Below are positions 1 to 11,271 of a DNA stretch of 64,000 bases, piece after piece. Numbering within the stretch: the first letter of the stretch is position 1; each line of letters begins with the position of its first letter. Made by a program: the position numbers and the translations under genes. The DNA is taken from NCBI GenBank assembly GCA_020055645.1, contig CM034546.1, forward strand, positions 61,876,001-61,940,000. Reading direction: 5' to 3'. Below the pieces are notes generated by a model. That model did no database searches, was not told where the DNA came from, and saw only the letters and a list, made by a program, of their open reading frames with translations. Origin of the DNA: Tomocerus qinae. Taxonomy: Eukaryota > Arthropoda > Collembola > Entomobryomorpha > Tomoceridae.

Positions 1-3000
1 GCCCAAACGATTATCCAGTTTAATTATAAATCCAAATTTAACTACTGATCAAGAAAAAAATATTAAACCCATAATTTCAATTCCAGAAGAGTTATTCAGC
101 CAAGTGGAATTCATAATTAATTTTGGGTACCTATTGAGACTGTCTCCCTACTACTGGGACAAACAAGAATTTTCAATCAAAAAGACCAATAGCAAACTCC
201 AAATCTTTTTATCTTATTTCCTTTCAACATTTTGTTTGTTTTTATCCATTGTTTTTGCCATTCAGTTCATTCGATTTTCAAAAAAGGATGACCTTTCTAT
301 ATCGTACATTCTGTCGTTGATTTTAATGATACTTTTCATATTGGCCTTCTTTACGAACATCAGTTGGATGAAATGTTCCGGTGACGCAGTAGCAATAGCA
401 AATAATCTGCTAAGGATTCTTCAAGAGTTTGAAGGTACTGGTATTTTGTTGATCAATCAATTAATCAGTTAATTAATGGAATGGTTTTAAGAAATGAATA
501 ATACGAATGATTTTATAGATGATTATATGGACCTAAAGGCGCAACCTCCGAAAGGGCTTCTCTATAAGTTTCCTTTGTGTTTTGTTATCTCTTTCATTAT
601 TGGTTGTGGGGTTGCATCATTCTATTTATTTTTCTTTAATGAACCTATTTTTATTTACGTTGACCTCCCAAAAGAATACCAACATTTTTCTATTGTCATA
701 TTTTTTACCGTGGCTTTGTCTTCGAGTGCGGTTGCTACTGCATGTCTATTACTATCCCAATTGGCACTAATACTAATAAGCCTTTCGGAATTAGATGTTA
801 TTGGAATGGAATTGATGTAAGTTATAACTTATATTTAATATATATTCAAATAAATAATGTGCATCTGCATGCCCAAAAAATTTGGCTAATGTTAGATTGT
901 TAACTACCATTCAGCTTTAATACTCTTGCAAAATATTTATACGATATCGTCTTTTAAGGAGCCATTTAGCCTCAATGCACTTTTCGTTTTATGTACGAAA
1001 AACCCTTAATACATCAAATAAAAAGTCGCAGTAACGCTATTTTGCGCACAAAACAAAAAGAGCATGAAACCATTTGGTATACATCTAACAAATAACACAT
1101 TGAGTCTATTTTGTGCAAAAAGCTAAAAATGCATTGAGGCTAACTCTCGGTCCTTTAGCGACTATATAGCCAAGAATTTGGTGTCACATAAACTCGTCCA
1201 AGTAAACTGGTCTTTAGAGTCAAACGTAAACTGGTCTTGCTAAATACCAACTGGTCCTATGCCAAAAGTGAACTGGTCTTAGTTAATTATCAACTGGTCC
1301 TATGCCAAAAGTGAACTGGTGTTAGTCAATTACCAACTGGTCCTCCCGCATTAGTAAACTGGTCTTTCTGTGAAGTAAGTGAACGTTAAATAAGTGAACT
1401 ACCACATATTGAGACAAACACCGCATATTTATTAGGAATTTTTTTCATCAAGTATCAATCAACAATTTACGTTTAGGGCATGTAACACCTCACGCCTGAA
1501 ATAGAATGTAATTGTAATTGGATTGTATTGTAATCATTTGAAATATTTTTTCAACGTATAAAACAAACTAACAAAATTGTAATACCTACCTTCATGTTTC
1601 AGGATTGTGTGAATGTTCAGTTATTAATTCAGCTCCTGATCCTTCGCTGTAGATAAGCCTTCCATTGCAATTTTTCCTATTTTCACATCTCCATGGGCCT
1701 TCCATCTTTAGTAGTGGCTGTAAATGTATAAGCATATATAGCCTTGCTGCACTAACTTATCTTTTCCTTTTTGCGATTTTACAAATGCTACAGTCACAGC
1801 CTACAGTGTTTTACTCAAAGTTCTGTAGAAGACTAAACTTGATGTTAGATAGAGCTCATAACTTAGATACTGAGTTGTACGCTAAGGTTGAAATTAAATT
1901 ACCTATAGTTCTACAAACCATAACATATACCTCAACTCATCAAATTTAAAGATATAATGCCCTTATTTTCATGGGAAGAACAATCATAGCTTTTGACTAA
2001 GACCAGTTTACTTTTGGCATAGGACCAGTTGGTATTTACCAAGACCAGTTTACTAACGCGGGAGGACCAGTTGGTAATTGACCAAGACCAGTTTCCTTTA
2101 TACCTACAATCAGGGTTACCAGGTATACTTAAATGGCAAGTATAATACTTAAATTAGACCCTATACTTAAAATACTTAGATTATACTTAAATATACTTAA
2201 ATGAACTAAAATCGGTAAAAATGAAATAATATCATCCTTAAGTATTAGAACACAATTTGTTTGCGTTCAAATAAGTTAAAATGTAGATATTTTCTAGCGT
2301 TTCGCGCGAATTTCAATATTCTTTGTTCATCGATCCGGTTTAGTTGTCAAAAATCTCTGTCAATTTCGATGGAAATCCATTTATCCTTAATCAGTGGAGG
2401 ATAAAAGCAAACTTAAAAGCTAAATTACACAAAATTCGTCAAATCATTATTGATAAATTTGAAGTTGAGTTTCAAATTTTTCTCGCGCTTCGCGCGAATT
2501 TGTACATTTTTATGATATTCTCACGTATTTTTGTTTCATTTTTTTCAAAAAACCGTAAAGTTAGCTGCGCACTTATGATAGCGCCAAATGAGCTTGTATG
2601 ACATTTAAAAGAATTTACTAAGACGCGCCCGAAGGGCGCTAGTTGGTAAATGGCTTTTGTTGGTCAGGATACTTAAATTGACTGAATAAAATCTGGTAAC
2701 CCTGCCTACAATTCCAGTTTACTAGGACCAGTTTACATAGAACCCAAGAATTGCTATACATAATTAAACAACCTACAGATTGAATAAAATATTTCAGCTG
2801 TTTACTATAAACAGTTTTTATTAAAGGGACATTATAATATCACTAGTGAACACAACTAAGAGGCATATCTAGCACTCAAAGAAATTGAGCAGGCCACCCA
2901 AAACAATTTCGAAAACATCCCATTAGGTTATTATTATGGTAACTTTGTAAATACAAAGTATATTTAAATTAATATATTTTTATTTCTTCAGTGATAAGAA

Positions 3001-4818
3001 AAATTAGCTGCAGCCCCAACTTCCTGATAAAAAGGAATATCCTACACCAGAATAATAACTGTAGATCGTAGCATCAAATTCAGGGAACAATGAAAGACTC
3101 CATTTTTGAAAAAAATCCCACAATATCACCAAAAAGCTTCCTTTTTAAATCAAAAATTCTCCCTGGGATTTTGGAAATACGTACAAATTCTATGAGTACA
3201 ACTTACGAATAAATATTTTTAAAGAATAAATAGTGACTCCCAGTACTGTCATTTAATCCACAAAAAGTGCAAGCTGGCACAAAGGGTAGTAAAAAGGTAG
3301 TAAAAAGTAAATCCAGCTCTACTAAAAAATGTTGAATAAATTTGTCGATATAGTTTAACGAATTTGGATAAGAAGTTCTGAAATGCTATTTAATAGTACG
3401 ATCATTACGAAATATCCCCTTTAGCTAATCATTTCCATTCGATCACCACTCACCATTCAACCTTCTTAAGTAAATTTCTATTATTATTTTGATATTATAA
3501 TAATAAGAAACGACTCATTTCGGTGGATTAGAGGAATGGAGCTTGCACATTTTGTTTTTAGGGAAATTGCATATATTACAATATAGCCTATTTTGAAGTA
3601 TTTTTCTAGGTGTTTATCATTAAATGTCGGCTATGTTACACGTGTCCCTTTTTAGTGTCCCTTCTTGGAAAACAGTTCAATTTTTTTAATTTGAATTGAA
3701 ATCGTTTGACAATAAAGCAATTACTTACTTACTTACTATGGTGACTGTTGGGTGAACCATGGAATTTATTTTTAATTATTTTTAATGCTATGATGGAATG
3801 ACATTTGGACTCCTGGCAGCCCAACTTATTAGCATTTTGCCACAATATCTGTCAATGACGCTTGTAGTGTACTATAGTGGCCTGTGTGCATAAGGGAGGG
3901 GGTTTTGCGTTACATAATATATGCAGGTCTCCTAGGTTCTCTCTACTCCCTACCTGCCACACGTACAGATATCTATACGTCAGAGGTAAATTTATTGCTT
4001 TATCAAGTGGATCGATTGTAATATACAGATAGTAGCCCCCAGCATGCGTGACTCTATTTCGAAAGGTAGACACCCAGCATAATCATGTGTATTAGTTAAT
4101 TTCGAAATATTGTAACCTATTGAGTGTTTACTGTTAACCCGTGGTGGACTTATTGTTATGCATACGCGCTTCGCTCTTGCGCACTGCAACAAAAAGCCGC
4201 AAAGTCCATGGCATAAAATACAGCTACATAGAGACATACATACATAGTTGAAACATAGTTGTAAATAATTTTATTTATTGTGATTTCAGGCAAGAAAACC
4301 AGCTATACAAGTCCAAAAACATCGTTCGCACATGCCCAGATATACTTACAAAATATTCCAATGTATTGAAATACATTCTACAATTTATGCAAGACTCTTT
4401 CGGATTAATATATGGACCTATCCAGTCAGGTCTTTTGAGATCGTTTATAGTCGGCTCTGTCATAAGCATTGAACACCGCGATATCATTCCCCCATTTATG
4501 ATATTTCAAATGCTGGTTTTGGTTGTACTTGGTATTTTCATATGGTCCACATTTTTGAGAGCAATGTACAAAACTACATCTATGTACAACAACGTAATTG
4601 CAAGCTTAGAAAATTACTCGTCAAGAAACATATTAGATAGAATGTATATTAGGAAGTTCAAAAGGGCTAGTAAGATAATGTATTTTAGAATTGGGTTAGA
4701 TGAACCTGTGACAAGGCAAAGTGGTCCAATTTTCTTATTAAGTTTTAGCAGAGGCGTAGGAAAAATACTGACAATGGCTGCTGGTGCAAAAGGCGAAGAA
4801 GTGTTTGATTTCATTTGA
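1..4818 (+). CDS. 7TM chemoreceptor-like gene (gustatory-receptor style), 5' end outside window
   Basis: Exon model: <1..434, 492..816, 4290..4818. The reading frame is open to the left edge with no ATG in the window, so the start lies upstream. Introns are phase 1 (GAAG then gtactg, acceptor tttaag) and phase 2 (GAATTGAT then gtaagt, acceptor tttcag). Several hydrophobic helices are visible: two in exon 1 (IFLSYFLSTFCLFLSIVF; ISYILSLILMILFILAFF), two in exon 2, and at least one in exon 3 (FQMLVLVVLGIFIWSTF). The last exon ends with a short tail, KGEEVFDFI. Length, helix content and both intron phases match the gene at 53170-54640, so these are paralogues. Insect-type gustatory receptors are the closest known class, but the classic C-terminal TYhhhhhQF motif is not visible, so the family name is tentative. 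Intron 2 is 3.5 kb and full of transposons. Confidence 0.6.
944..1168. repeat. Imperfect fold-back MITE in the receptor intron
   Basis: The ends are inverted copies: TTTAAGGAGCCATTTAGCC near the left and TGAGGCTAACTCTCGGTCC near the right. TCAATGCA and TGCATTGA lie just inside them. The left end resembles the fold-backs at 11112 and 32791 (TTAAGGAACCATTTAGCC), so all three belong to one dispersed family. No coding capacity is seen. Confidence 0.55.
1179..2744. mobile_element. Non-autonomous hAT-like element with AACTGGTC(T/C) subterminal repeats, interrupted by a second element
   Basis: Flanked by an exact 8-bp duplication CAAGAATT (1171-1178 and 2745-2752). Both ends carry many copies of (A)AACTGGTCTT or AACTGGTCC, forward on the left (about 1200-1370) and reverse-complemented on the right (about 1996-2100 and 2713-2732). 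Inverted ends and an 8-bp target duplication are typical of hAT transposons, and clustered subterminal motifs are typical transposase-binding arrays. Another element (2111-2704) sits inside the right arm. The central 1376-1995 contains a 94-codon open frame (1665-1949) that I do not recognise and do not treat as a gene. Confidence 0.75.
2111..2704. mobile_element. hAT-like MITE, CAGGGTTACCAG termini, copy 1
   Basis: Perfect terminal inverted repeats CAGGGTTACCAG and CTGGTAACCCTG, flanked by the 8-bp duplication CCTACAAT (2103-2110 and 2705-2712). The subterminal region is rich in TATACTTAAAT motifs. The interior has CG-rich stem-like words such as TTTCGCGCGAATTT. It is inserted inside the element at 1179-2744, so it is younger. 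A second copy with the same ends lies at 21992-22690. No transposase is encoded. Confidence 0.9.
3849..4240 (-). repeat. Dispersed repeat shared with 55360-55760
   Basis: This stretch (for example TAATATATGCAGGTCTCCTAGG and the Cs and Gs around GAGGGGGTTTTGCGTTAC) is matched in reverse orientation by 55360-55760, which has GACCCTAGGAACGTGCATAT and ACGTAAAACCCCCTCC. Both copies lie near a 7TM receptor gene. Open frames on the minus strand here are artefacts of the repeat. Family unknown. Confidence 0.5.
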
Positions 4819-6147
4819 ATTGAAGGCAAATATTGTTCTGACAGAAAATTAAAATTAAACAAATGGAATATTTGATATTTGAAAAATTCTACAATTCCAT
4901 ATTTTAATTTTTAACTGCTTACAAATGTGACTGTAGTATAATCCTATTGCTTTTCAGATGCCCTTATGTTTTGTCACTTTTACGTGCCTCGTAGTGTAGA
5001 TTAGTAAGTAAATAATCTTATTATCAACATAATAGAATGAAAAAATTTCAATCCCCCATTTGGATGCAAATAATAATTTTATTTTAGGTATAAATTGGTA
5101 TAAATATATTTTTATATAACTAATTATATTCCGCAATAATATAATCTTTTGGCAGTTCTGGAAACAAACTTAGCAAGAAGAAATTTCTCCGCATCCAATA
5201 AAAATAACTGGGGAACAGAGCACTTGGTGGATATCAAATTTAGGAGTAACTGTCGTTTCCCAAATCCCTCGTATATCTGCCGTGGTGTACCGTAAACTGG
5301 TCTTTGAAAACTGGTCTTTCTCAAAAAATTGAAACTAGTAAACTGGTCTTTCTGTACAAGTAAACTGGTCTTTCTATATAAGTAAACTGGTCTTTCTATA
5401 AAAGTAAACTGGTCTTGTAAGCAATAAGTGCAAAGCAACTCACAATGGAGTGTTATAGTCAATTATTTGTTTATTATTATTACAATTAAATCAATGTCAA
5501 AACATACAAATTAAAATAGTTAAATCAAAAAACAATCTGCCGTAGTGTAGTATATTCATAATAACGGCAAAATTAATATAAATGTAGAACAATATTATTA
5601 TATTTTGAATTGTTGTAAGGATATAGAAGAGAGCTAGGGGCGATATGCAAATCAGGGAAAAGGATGATGGGTGAACAATCTGTTTTGTTACTCTATTTGA
5701 CATTCTGTGATTACCTAGGGAAGAAAAAACACCTTGAGAACTTGACTTGTGGGGAATAAGCGGTAAAATGAAGAGTCAAAGGACAGACAAATCATTACAT
5801 AAGTTAAAGTATCAAATAAATAGTATTGGATTCTCTCTCACATATTAATCCCACAATCACTCACCTTTATTTGTGCATACAAGTTTCTATTACGCTTACA
5901 CGCGGGCCAAGTTGAAGAAAAGGGGGAGAACCTAGCAAACAATTATAGCAGAGTAGAAGCAGACCATTTCTTCTTACATTGTGAATTGTCTTACAATGTT
6001 ACAATTGACTGATGAAATCCTAATTTTCGGTAGTTCAAGGTGTAAGCTCTGTCTTCTGTTTTGAATTGGATGTTAAAGAAGAAAATAGGAAATAGTCAAC
6101 GTAAACTTTCAACATATATCCTACAAATATGTTGAAATTGCATTTTT
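4819..6147. other. Spacer between the 7TM gene and A1
   Basis: No gene is supported. The only distinct structure is the AACTGGTCTTT array at 5289-5416. The rest is AT-rich sequence with short open frames lacking recognisable domains. The 3' end of A1 is on its right, so the two genes converge here. Confidence 0.7.
5289..5416. repeat. AACTGGTCTTT tandem motif array, solo
   Basis: Six spaced copies of AAACTGGTCTT in one orientation, each followed by short AT-rich linkers such as TCTATATAAGT. The motif matches the subterminal repeats of the transposon at 1179-2744. It probably represents one terminus of a related element whose other end is lost or absent. Confidence 0.7.
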
Positions 6148-8076
6148 TTAATATATACCTAGTTTGATTCGCCAATATCTAAGTTTGTTTATCGTTTCTT
6201 GAAAGATCGTTGAACTGAAATTAAAAAACCAATTTTGGATGGAAAAAGAAGAAACCATTTTATCCCAAAAAATTTCTACGCAAAATGAAATGAAAAATCC
6301 TAGAGTCAGATATCCACACAAAATAAATATCGTATGAATTTTCATTCTTAAGTTGACGCCCACAGGTCGGCTTTCTTCATACTTTGTTTTTGAATTGAAT
6401 TTCTTAGATGAGAGATACTTCTTAAACTCTAATTGTTCTTGCCAAAGGGAAAGAAGTCCTTTCTCTTGCATTCGTTTGAAATACGCTTGGAAATTATGAC
6501 GAAAACAGCCAAAAAAAATATACGACTTTGGGATTGTGTCTACAATGTTTTCAGTGGTCATACAGTATCCACCAGTTGAAAATAATTTGGGTATCCTTGC
6601 CACAGAATATTGTCCATAATTTTTGTTTGAGATGGCAAAAATTTTCATGGAATTGTTAGTTATCAAATTTAACGTCACTTGTGTATTATTTCCAATTGGT
6701 TTTTCTATTTTCGTGTCATAAATGTAAACACTTGAATTCATCTTTTCTAATACTTTGTACTTATCAAACAACTCAGTTCGGTTTTCATTCAGATTGATTC
6801 TTCGGTCTATAATCCACAACAACCTATAATTATTTTCCACGAGATCCTTAAAGTCCTTCAATATTTTCTTGTCTGGAGTTGCAATGATTTCACTGGTTAT
6901 CCAAGTTTGATAGAGAGTAGTAATTGCGAATCCAGTGGTTGCTACTATTAAGAATAGACTCCCCCTTCTGTTATAAATAATTCCTTGGTCTAAAAGTACA
7001 GCTGCCAAGGAGATCAAAATCCATTCTAGCTTTTTGCCTAAAGAATTTGCCGAGCCGAATGATAAAACTAAAAATGAGAGTGGGAGAAGAGAAAGGATGA
7101 GGAGCCAGCAATGATCATCAAATGTATTCTGAATCAACACCGACAGAGGGACGTCGTGGAAATTCGGGGACCCCTCACAGTAATAGGGAATCATATCTTC
7201 AAAATACTGAATGAATGTTGTTTTATGCCAATTGTAAGTGTAGAGTTTCGAATATGAGCCCAATATGTAAATCATTCCATGATTTGGATCCGATTTAGAA
7301 TAATAAAAATTCCTCGAATAAAGTGTAGTAAAATTTAAGGCATCAGCCATTGTTTCCATTGCTCTATATTCACCGAGACAAGCTATATTGTTCATTTTAA
7401 TCATAGAATAAATAGAATTCTTGCAAGCAGGCCAAGAATTAGCGTATTTGAAAGGAAAATCTATTTTCTTCCCAGGAATTGTAGAGGCATGTAGATGTCC
7501 ATTCAGCGAGTACCAAACTTCTTCCCAATCTTCATCTTCCTTAATTTCTATGTCTGCAACGAATCTCCTTCGTTTGTATAGATGTCCGGTCTTGACTGTA
7601 TGGTGAGTGGAATTATTGATCCGCAATATAAAAAGCGGAGTGGACAACTCATGACTGAGACTTACTTGCCATTGATGCGGCTTGGTTTCGACTGCCCTAT
7701 GACCTGGAACAATAATGAATATAGAAGACAGTCGGTTGACTTCCTGTCCAAAATATGAAACTATTAGATGTCCAGGCCAAATATCTGGCTCCATAAGAAT
7801 ATTGACGCTACAATCACTGTTTGACAAATCCCGTGGGTTCTCTGGATGTCGATTGAAGCGTGTCGTCCAGTCATATGTGTGGTCTTCAATTATTGTCCAT
7901 GGCTGAGAATTTTGATTTGACAACAAGAAACTCGTCGTCCACACAGAATTCTTAAATACAATAAGATTGAAATCACAATTTTTGTAAAATGATAAATTTG
8001 GAATTCCGTTGGTTAGTTGAAGAACAGACAACTCCAAAACACAGAGAAGGAAATTGTATAACATTAAGAAATGCAT
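6148..8076 (-). CDS. Divergent ionotropic-receptor-like channel, type A copy 1 (A1)
   Basis: Single exon, 642 residues, start ATG at 8076 with a hydrophobic leader (MHFLMLYNFLLCVLEL). Helices sit where the IR/ionotropic glutamate receptor fold needs them: TM1 about 323-343 (CWLLILSLLPLSFLVLS), a pore-loop-like stretch about 352-366 (WILISLAAVLLDQG), TM2 about 373-396 (SLFLIVATTGFAITTLYQTW), then an S2-like extracellular lobe, and TM3 about 579-603 (HTIFILCGYLTLGFFISFCV). The region before TM1 would be the extracellular ligand-binding and amino-terminal part. Such intronless, divergent IRs are typical arthropod chemosensory channels; the ligand is unknown. It is near-identical in layout to A2 (28453-30429), about 90% by eye, and lies head to head with B1. 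The last residues differ from A2 because of a small frameshifting indel near the stop. Confidence 0.8.
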   Translation of the reverse strand: MHFLMLYNFLLCVLELSVLQLTNGIPNLSFYKNCDFNLIVFKNSVWTTSFLLSNQNSQPWTIIEDHTYDWTTRFNRHPENPRDLSNSDCSVNILMEPDIWPGHLIVSYFGQEVNRLSSIFIIVPGHRAVETKPHQWQVSLSHELSTPLFILRINNSTHHTVKTGHLYKRRRFVADIEIKEDEDWEEVWYSLNGHLHASTIPGKKIDFPFKYANSWPACKNSIYSMIKMNNIACLGEYRAMETMADALNFTTLYSRNFYYSKSDPNHGMIYILGSYSKLYTYNWHKTTFIQYFEDMIPYYCEGSPNFHDVPLSVLIQNTFDDHCWLLILSLLPLSFLVLSFGSANSLGKKLEWILISLAAVLLDQGIIYNRRGSLFLIVATTGFAITTLYQTWITSEIIATPDKKILKDFKDLVENNYRLLWIIDRRINLNENRTELFDKYKVLEKMNSSVYIYDTKIEKPIGNNTQVTLNLITNNSMKIFAISNKNYGQYSVARIPKLFSTGGYCMTTENIVDTIPKSYIFFGCFRHNFQAYFKRMQEKGLLSLWQEQLEFKKYLSSKKFNSKTKYEESRPVGVNLRMKIHTIFILCGYLTLGFFISFCVEIFWDKMVSSFSIQNWFFNFSSTIFQETINKLRYWRIKLGIY

Positions 8077-10052
8077 TCTAGACTTATGTATCTGATCTCG
8101 TTGTAAATAATGTAATGGTGTAAAATGTACAAGCTATAGTGTAAAATTTGTAAAACATACGAATACAAAATGTTTTAATTTCCGCTTTGAAAGCAATCAC
8201 AATTAATTTCAAACACTAGAATAATTTTTGCTACTAAAAGCAATGACAATCTGAGAGTTTATACATAGACTTATTTGTTTGGATATTTCTTCTTCCCAAA
8301 GCCTCCCTTTGATTACGTGTCAGAAAATCATTCCCACCAATTTTTACAGAATCTTTTTTCTGAATTTAATGAGCCCTCCCAAGTCAAAATTGGAAATAAG
8401 AAACTTTCCAGGATTCTGCTAGTTTTATATCTAAAATTACACCAAATTTTGTTTGAAATTAGTTCAATATAAATGGCTTAAAAGCTTAAATTTTAAGGGA
8501 TAATTATTGAATGTGTGCATCCAAAGTACAGTACAGACTCAACTGTGTATATTTTTAGTTTAGATTGTATCACATTATATTATATATGGACAACCACCAA
8601 ATAACACTGATGCTTTTTTCATCCAATATCTTACCTACTATATCTTAGTTGGTTGTTGGTTCTTGCAAATATAAAATATGTCGTGCTGTACTGACTGGAT
8701 GTTTCTATAGTCTATAGTCTAAGAACGGTAAAGGACATGAAACTATATAAACGCACGTAATACCATAGTACCATTTCACAGTATTGAATTACATTATTCT
8801 AATCGGCGAATATTCCCTACTGTCCTTCTACATAAATATAAAATGTACTTTACAGTGTTTGTCTATATAAGTATTCATTTTTACTTCGTATTTTCTCTTC
8901 TTTCCATAAGTATAGAGCAGAGCTAAATGTGTTCGTCCTATTTAATTTTTATTGATGTCGTGTTTGAAGTCGTTGTCATGGGAAAAGCCTTCCAAGGTTC
9001 TATAATATTGTGTACCTTTAGATATACTCAATTAGGTATTAATTGCTTCACACAATATAATATCTTTTGCTTCACCTTCCACACTTGTTGTACTCAGGCT
9101 TTTTTCTTCCTATTTTTTATCACCCTTTAAGTCGTTGTTAATAATTGTTATTGTTATATTACAACACAATGGGCATTAAAGCTTACCACTTACAGAATGC
9201 AATTGAAAATTAATTGCAATCTACCTTTCCCAGAATCCAGCAAGCAATACAGCCAATTTGCTTAACTCTGTTCCTTGCTGGACTAAGTTAATTCCCTTCA
9301 CTTCCCTTCACTGGCCAGGTACTACAGTGTATGCATATTGCTTGCATGATACCTACGTATTGAATATATGACAACTGCTAATTATAATAGCATAAGAAAA
9401 TTGGGAAATTTTCTTATGCGCTTCTCCGATAAGATTCTGCCATCTTGTCGGGATTCTCTTCCTGCCCTTCAGACTGGACACTGCGTTTTGCCCCAGTGGC
9501 TTTTCTTTTGTCTATTCTTCGGAAAACATAATTTCGACTAAAATACGAAAGTTTTCTACGGACGCTAAATGTACAGTCGCTTTAATCAAAAATAAAATAA
9601 ATTACGTTCCAGTATGTACATATACTATAGTGTCATCATTCTCTTTGACATCATTCTGAGTGACGTGTAGCAAAGAAACAAGCATACACATCATTCTGAC
9701 ACCACATACATTACTCACACTTACACAGATAGTTAGGCATTAAGTAAGGTATAAATTTCAAATTAAGTGTAATAGTCTTCGGGGACAATCCTTAAGGGGT
9801 AAGTGGAATGGGCTGATACCAAGTTACTATATTATTTATAGAAACTGTCACCTATTAAACACTAAACAAGCTATATCCGCTTGGGATAAATTTATCAATG
9901 GGTTCTCGGAGAAAATTTTTTTTAAAAAATGAAGACCTAGAAAGTCAGATCCGTCCGCATTATGGAAGCTGAGAGCTAAGCCCTGAGAGCTCCTCAAGAC
10001 TTCCAAAACATGTGAAAATAGACGTCTTGAGTCTAACCTCGAAATATCATTA

Positions 10053-10320
10053 CGTCTGCCTAATATTACAACGTAACAAGCCATTTCATCATGACTGCTA
10101 CAAAGTAACAAACCATTTTATCATGGCTGAGACAAAGTAACAAACCATTTTATCATGGCTACGACAATGTAACAAACCAATGTATCAGGAGTTAGGTTTG
10201 TTACATTGTCGCGGTCATGATAAAATGGTTTGTTACTTTGTCTCAGCCATGATAAAATGGTTTGTTACTTTGTAGCAGTCATGATGAAATGGTTTGTTAC
10301 GTTGTAATATTAGGCAGACG
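10053..10320. mobile_element. 268-bp near-perfect fold-back MITE with empty site in the second unit
   Basis: The two halves are about 125-bp reverse complements with only a few mismatches, and a loop of under 20 bases. Each arm contains tandem copies of a roughly 37-bp unit built around GTAACAAACCATTTTATCAT. The ends read CGTCTGCC and GGCAGACG and are flanked by ATTA (10049-10052 and 10321-10324). The paralogous spacer (near 31975) reads AAATATCATTAGCTTTT with no insert, giving a clean empty site. Confidence 0.9.
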
Positions 10321-11111
10321 ATTAGCTTTTTTCAGCTCTCGTTTGACTTTGTAACTTGAGCAGATTTTACAAAGCATGAGCTGACATTCTATATTCTCAA
10401 CTCAAACGAGCGACCTTACATTGTATACATATTGTATGTATTGCATGTACAATTTGTTTTGCTTTGTATAATCTCGTCTACCTGACTGATATTATGTAGA
10501 ACGAGCCAAAATACTTTGTATTAGTTATATGTAAACCGAGGCAAGCAAATAATATTAATCCAAGTATATTCATCGACACGAACAACTAGGCCTCCTTTTT
10601 ATTAGCTATATAAGACTAAATATATTTAGTCCTATATAGTTAGTTCTATTTGTATTTCGTTGTATTACATTTAGTCCTATTATGCCCTGTATTTTCTGGT
10701 TGTATGACTTATCAATGTTAAAGTTTAGATTTCTTTGAAGGCAATCAATTTCTTTTCCCAGTAAATAATTTAGATCTCATTAAATAGTCGAGACTTCTAG
10801 CATTCAACCAAAGTCTGCTTTTTGTTCGATTACTTCCATGGTAGATGCGTCCAGGTTTTTAAATGTTACGGTGAATTTAAGAAATTTATAAATTACTTGC
10901 TTATATGCAATACATTTTGTTTATTATGTTTCAATAATTTTTGAATTGAAATCCTATTTGAGATTTCAGCAAAGTTACACTTCTCTTTGTGTGAATTTCT
11001 GTCTATCTGTCCGTTCTGAAATACCAATTATGTAGGATTACTTTTAAAATTTTTGGAGACGATCTTAAATATTAGGTAGCTAATAACGTCGCTGTTTGCA
11101 TTACGAAAGTA

Positions 11112-11271
11112 TATCGTCCCTTAAGGAACCATTTAGCCGAAATCTATTTTTCGTTTTGTGTACAAAATATCCTAAATCCATTTACTGCACCAAACAAAAA
11201 ATGGCTTTAGGATATTTCATACACAAAACGAAAAATAGATTTTGACTAAATGATTTCTTAAGGTACCATAT
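11112..11271. repeat. Fold-back MITE before B1
   Basis: Inverted halves: CCTTAAGGAACCATTTAGCC through TTTTTCGTTTTGTGTACAAA, answered by TACACAAAACGAAAAATAGA through AAATGATTTCTTAAGG. The same element sits at the matching place in unit 2 (32791-32952), so it predates the duplication. Related copy at 944-1168. Confidence 0.75.

Noticed and set aside
1665..1949. 94-codon frame with hydrophobic start
   Set aside because: It is inside a transposon, has no recognisable domain and no homologue in the window.
5124..5462. 112-codon minus-strand frame with repeated RPVYLYRKTS words
   Set aside because: A translation of the AACTGGTCTT motif array.
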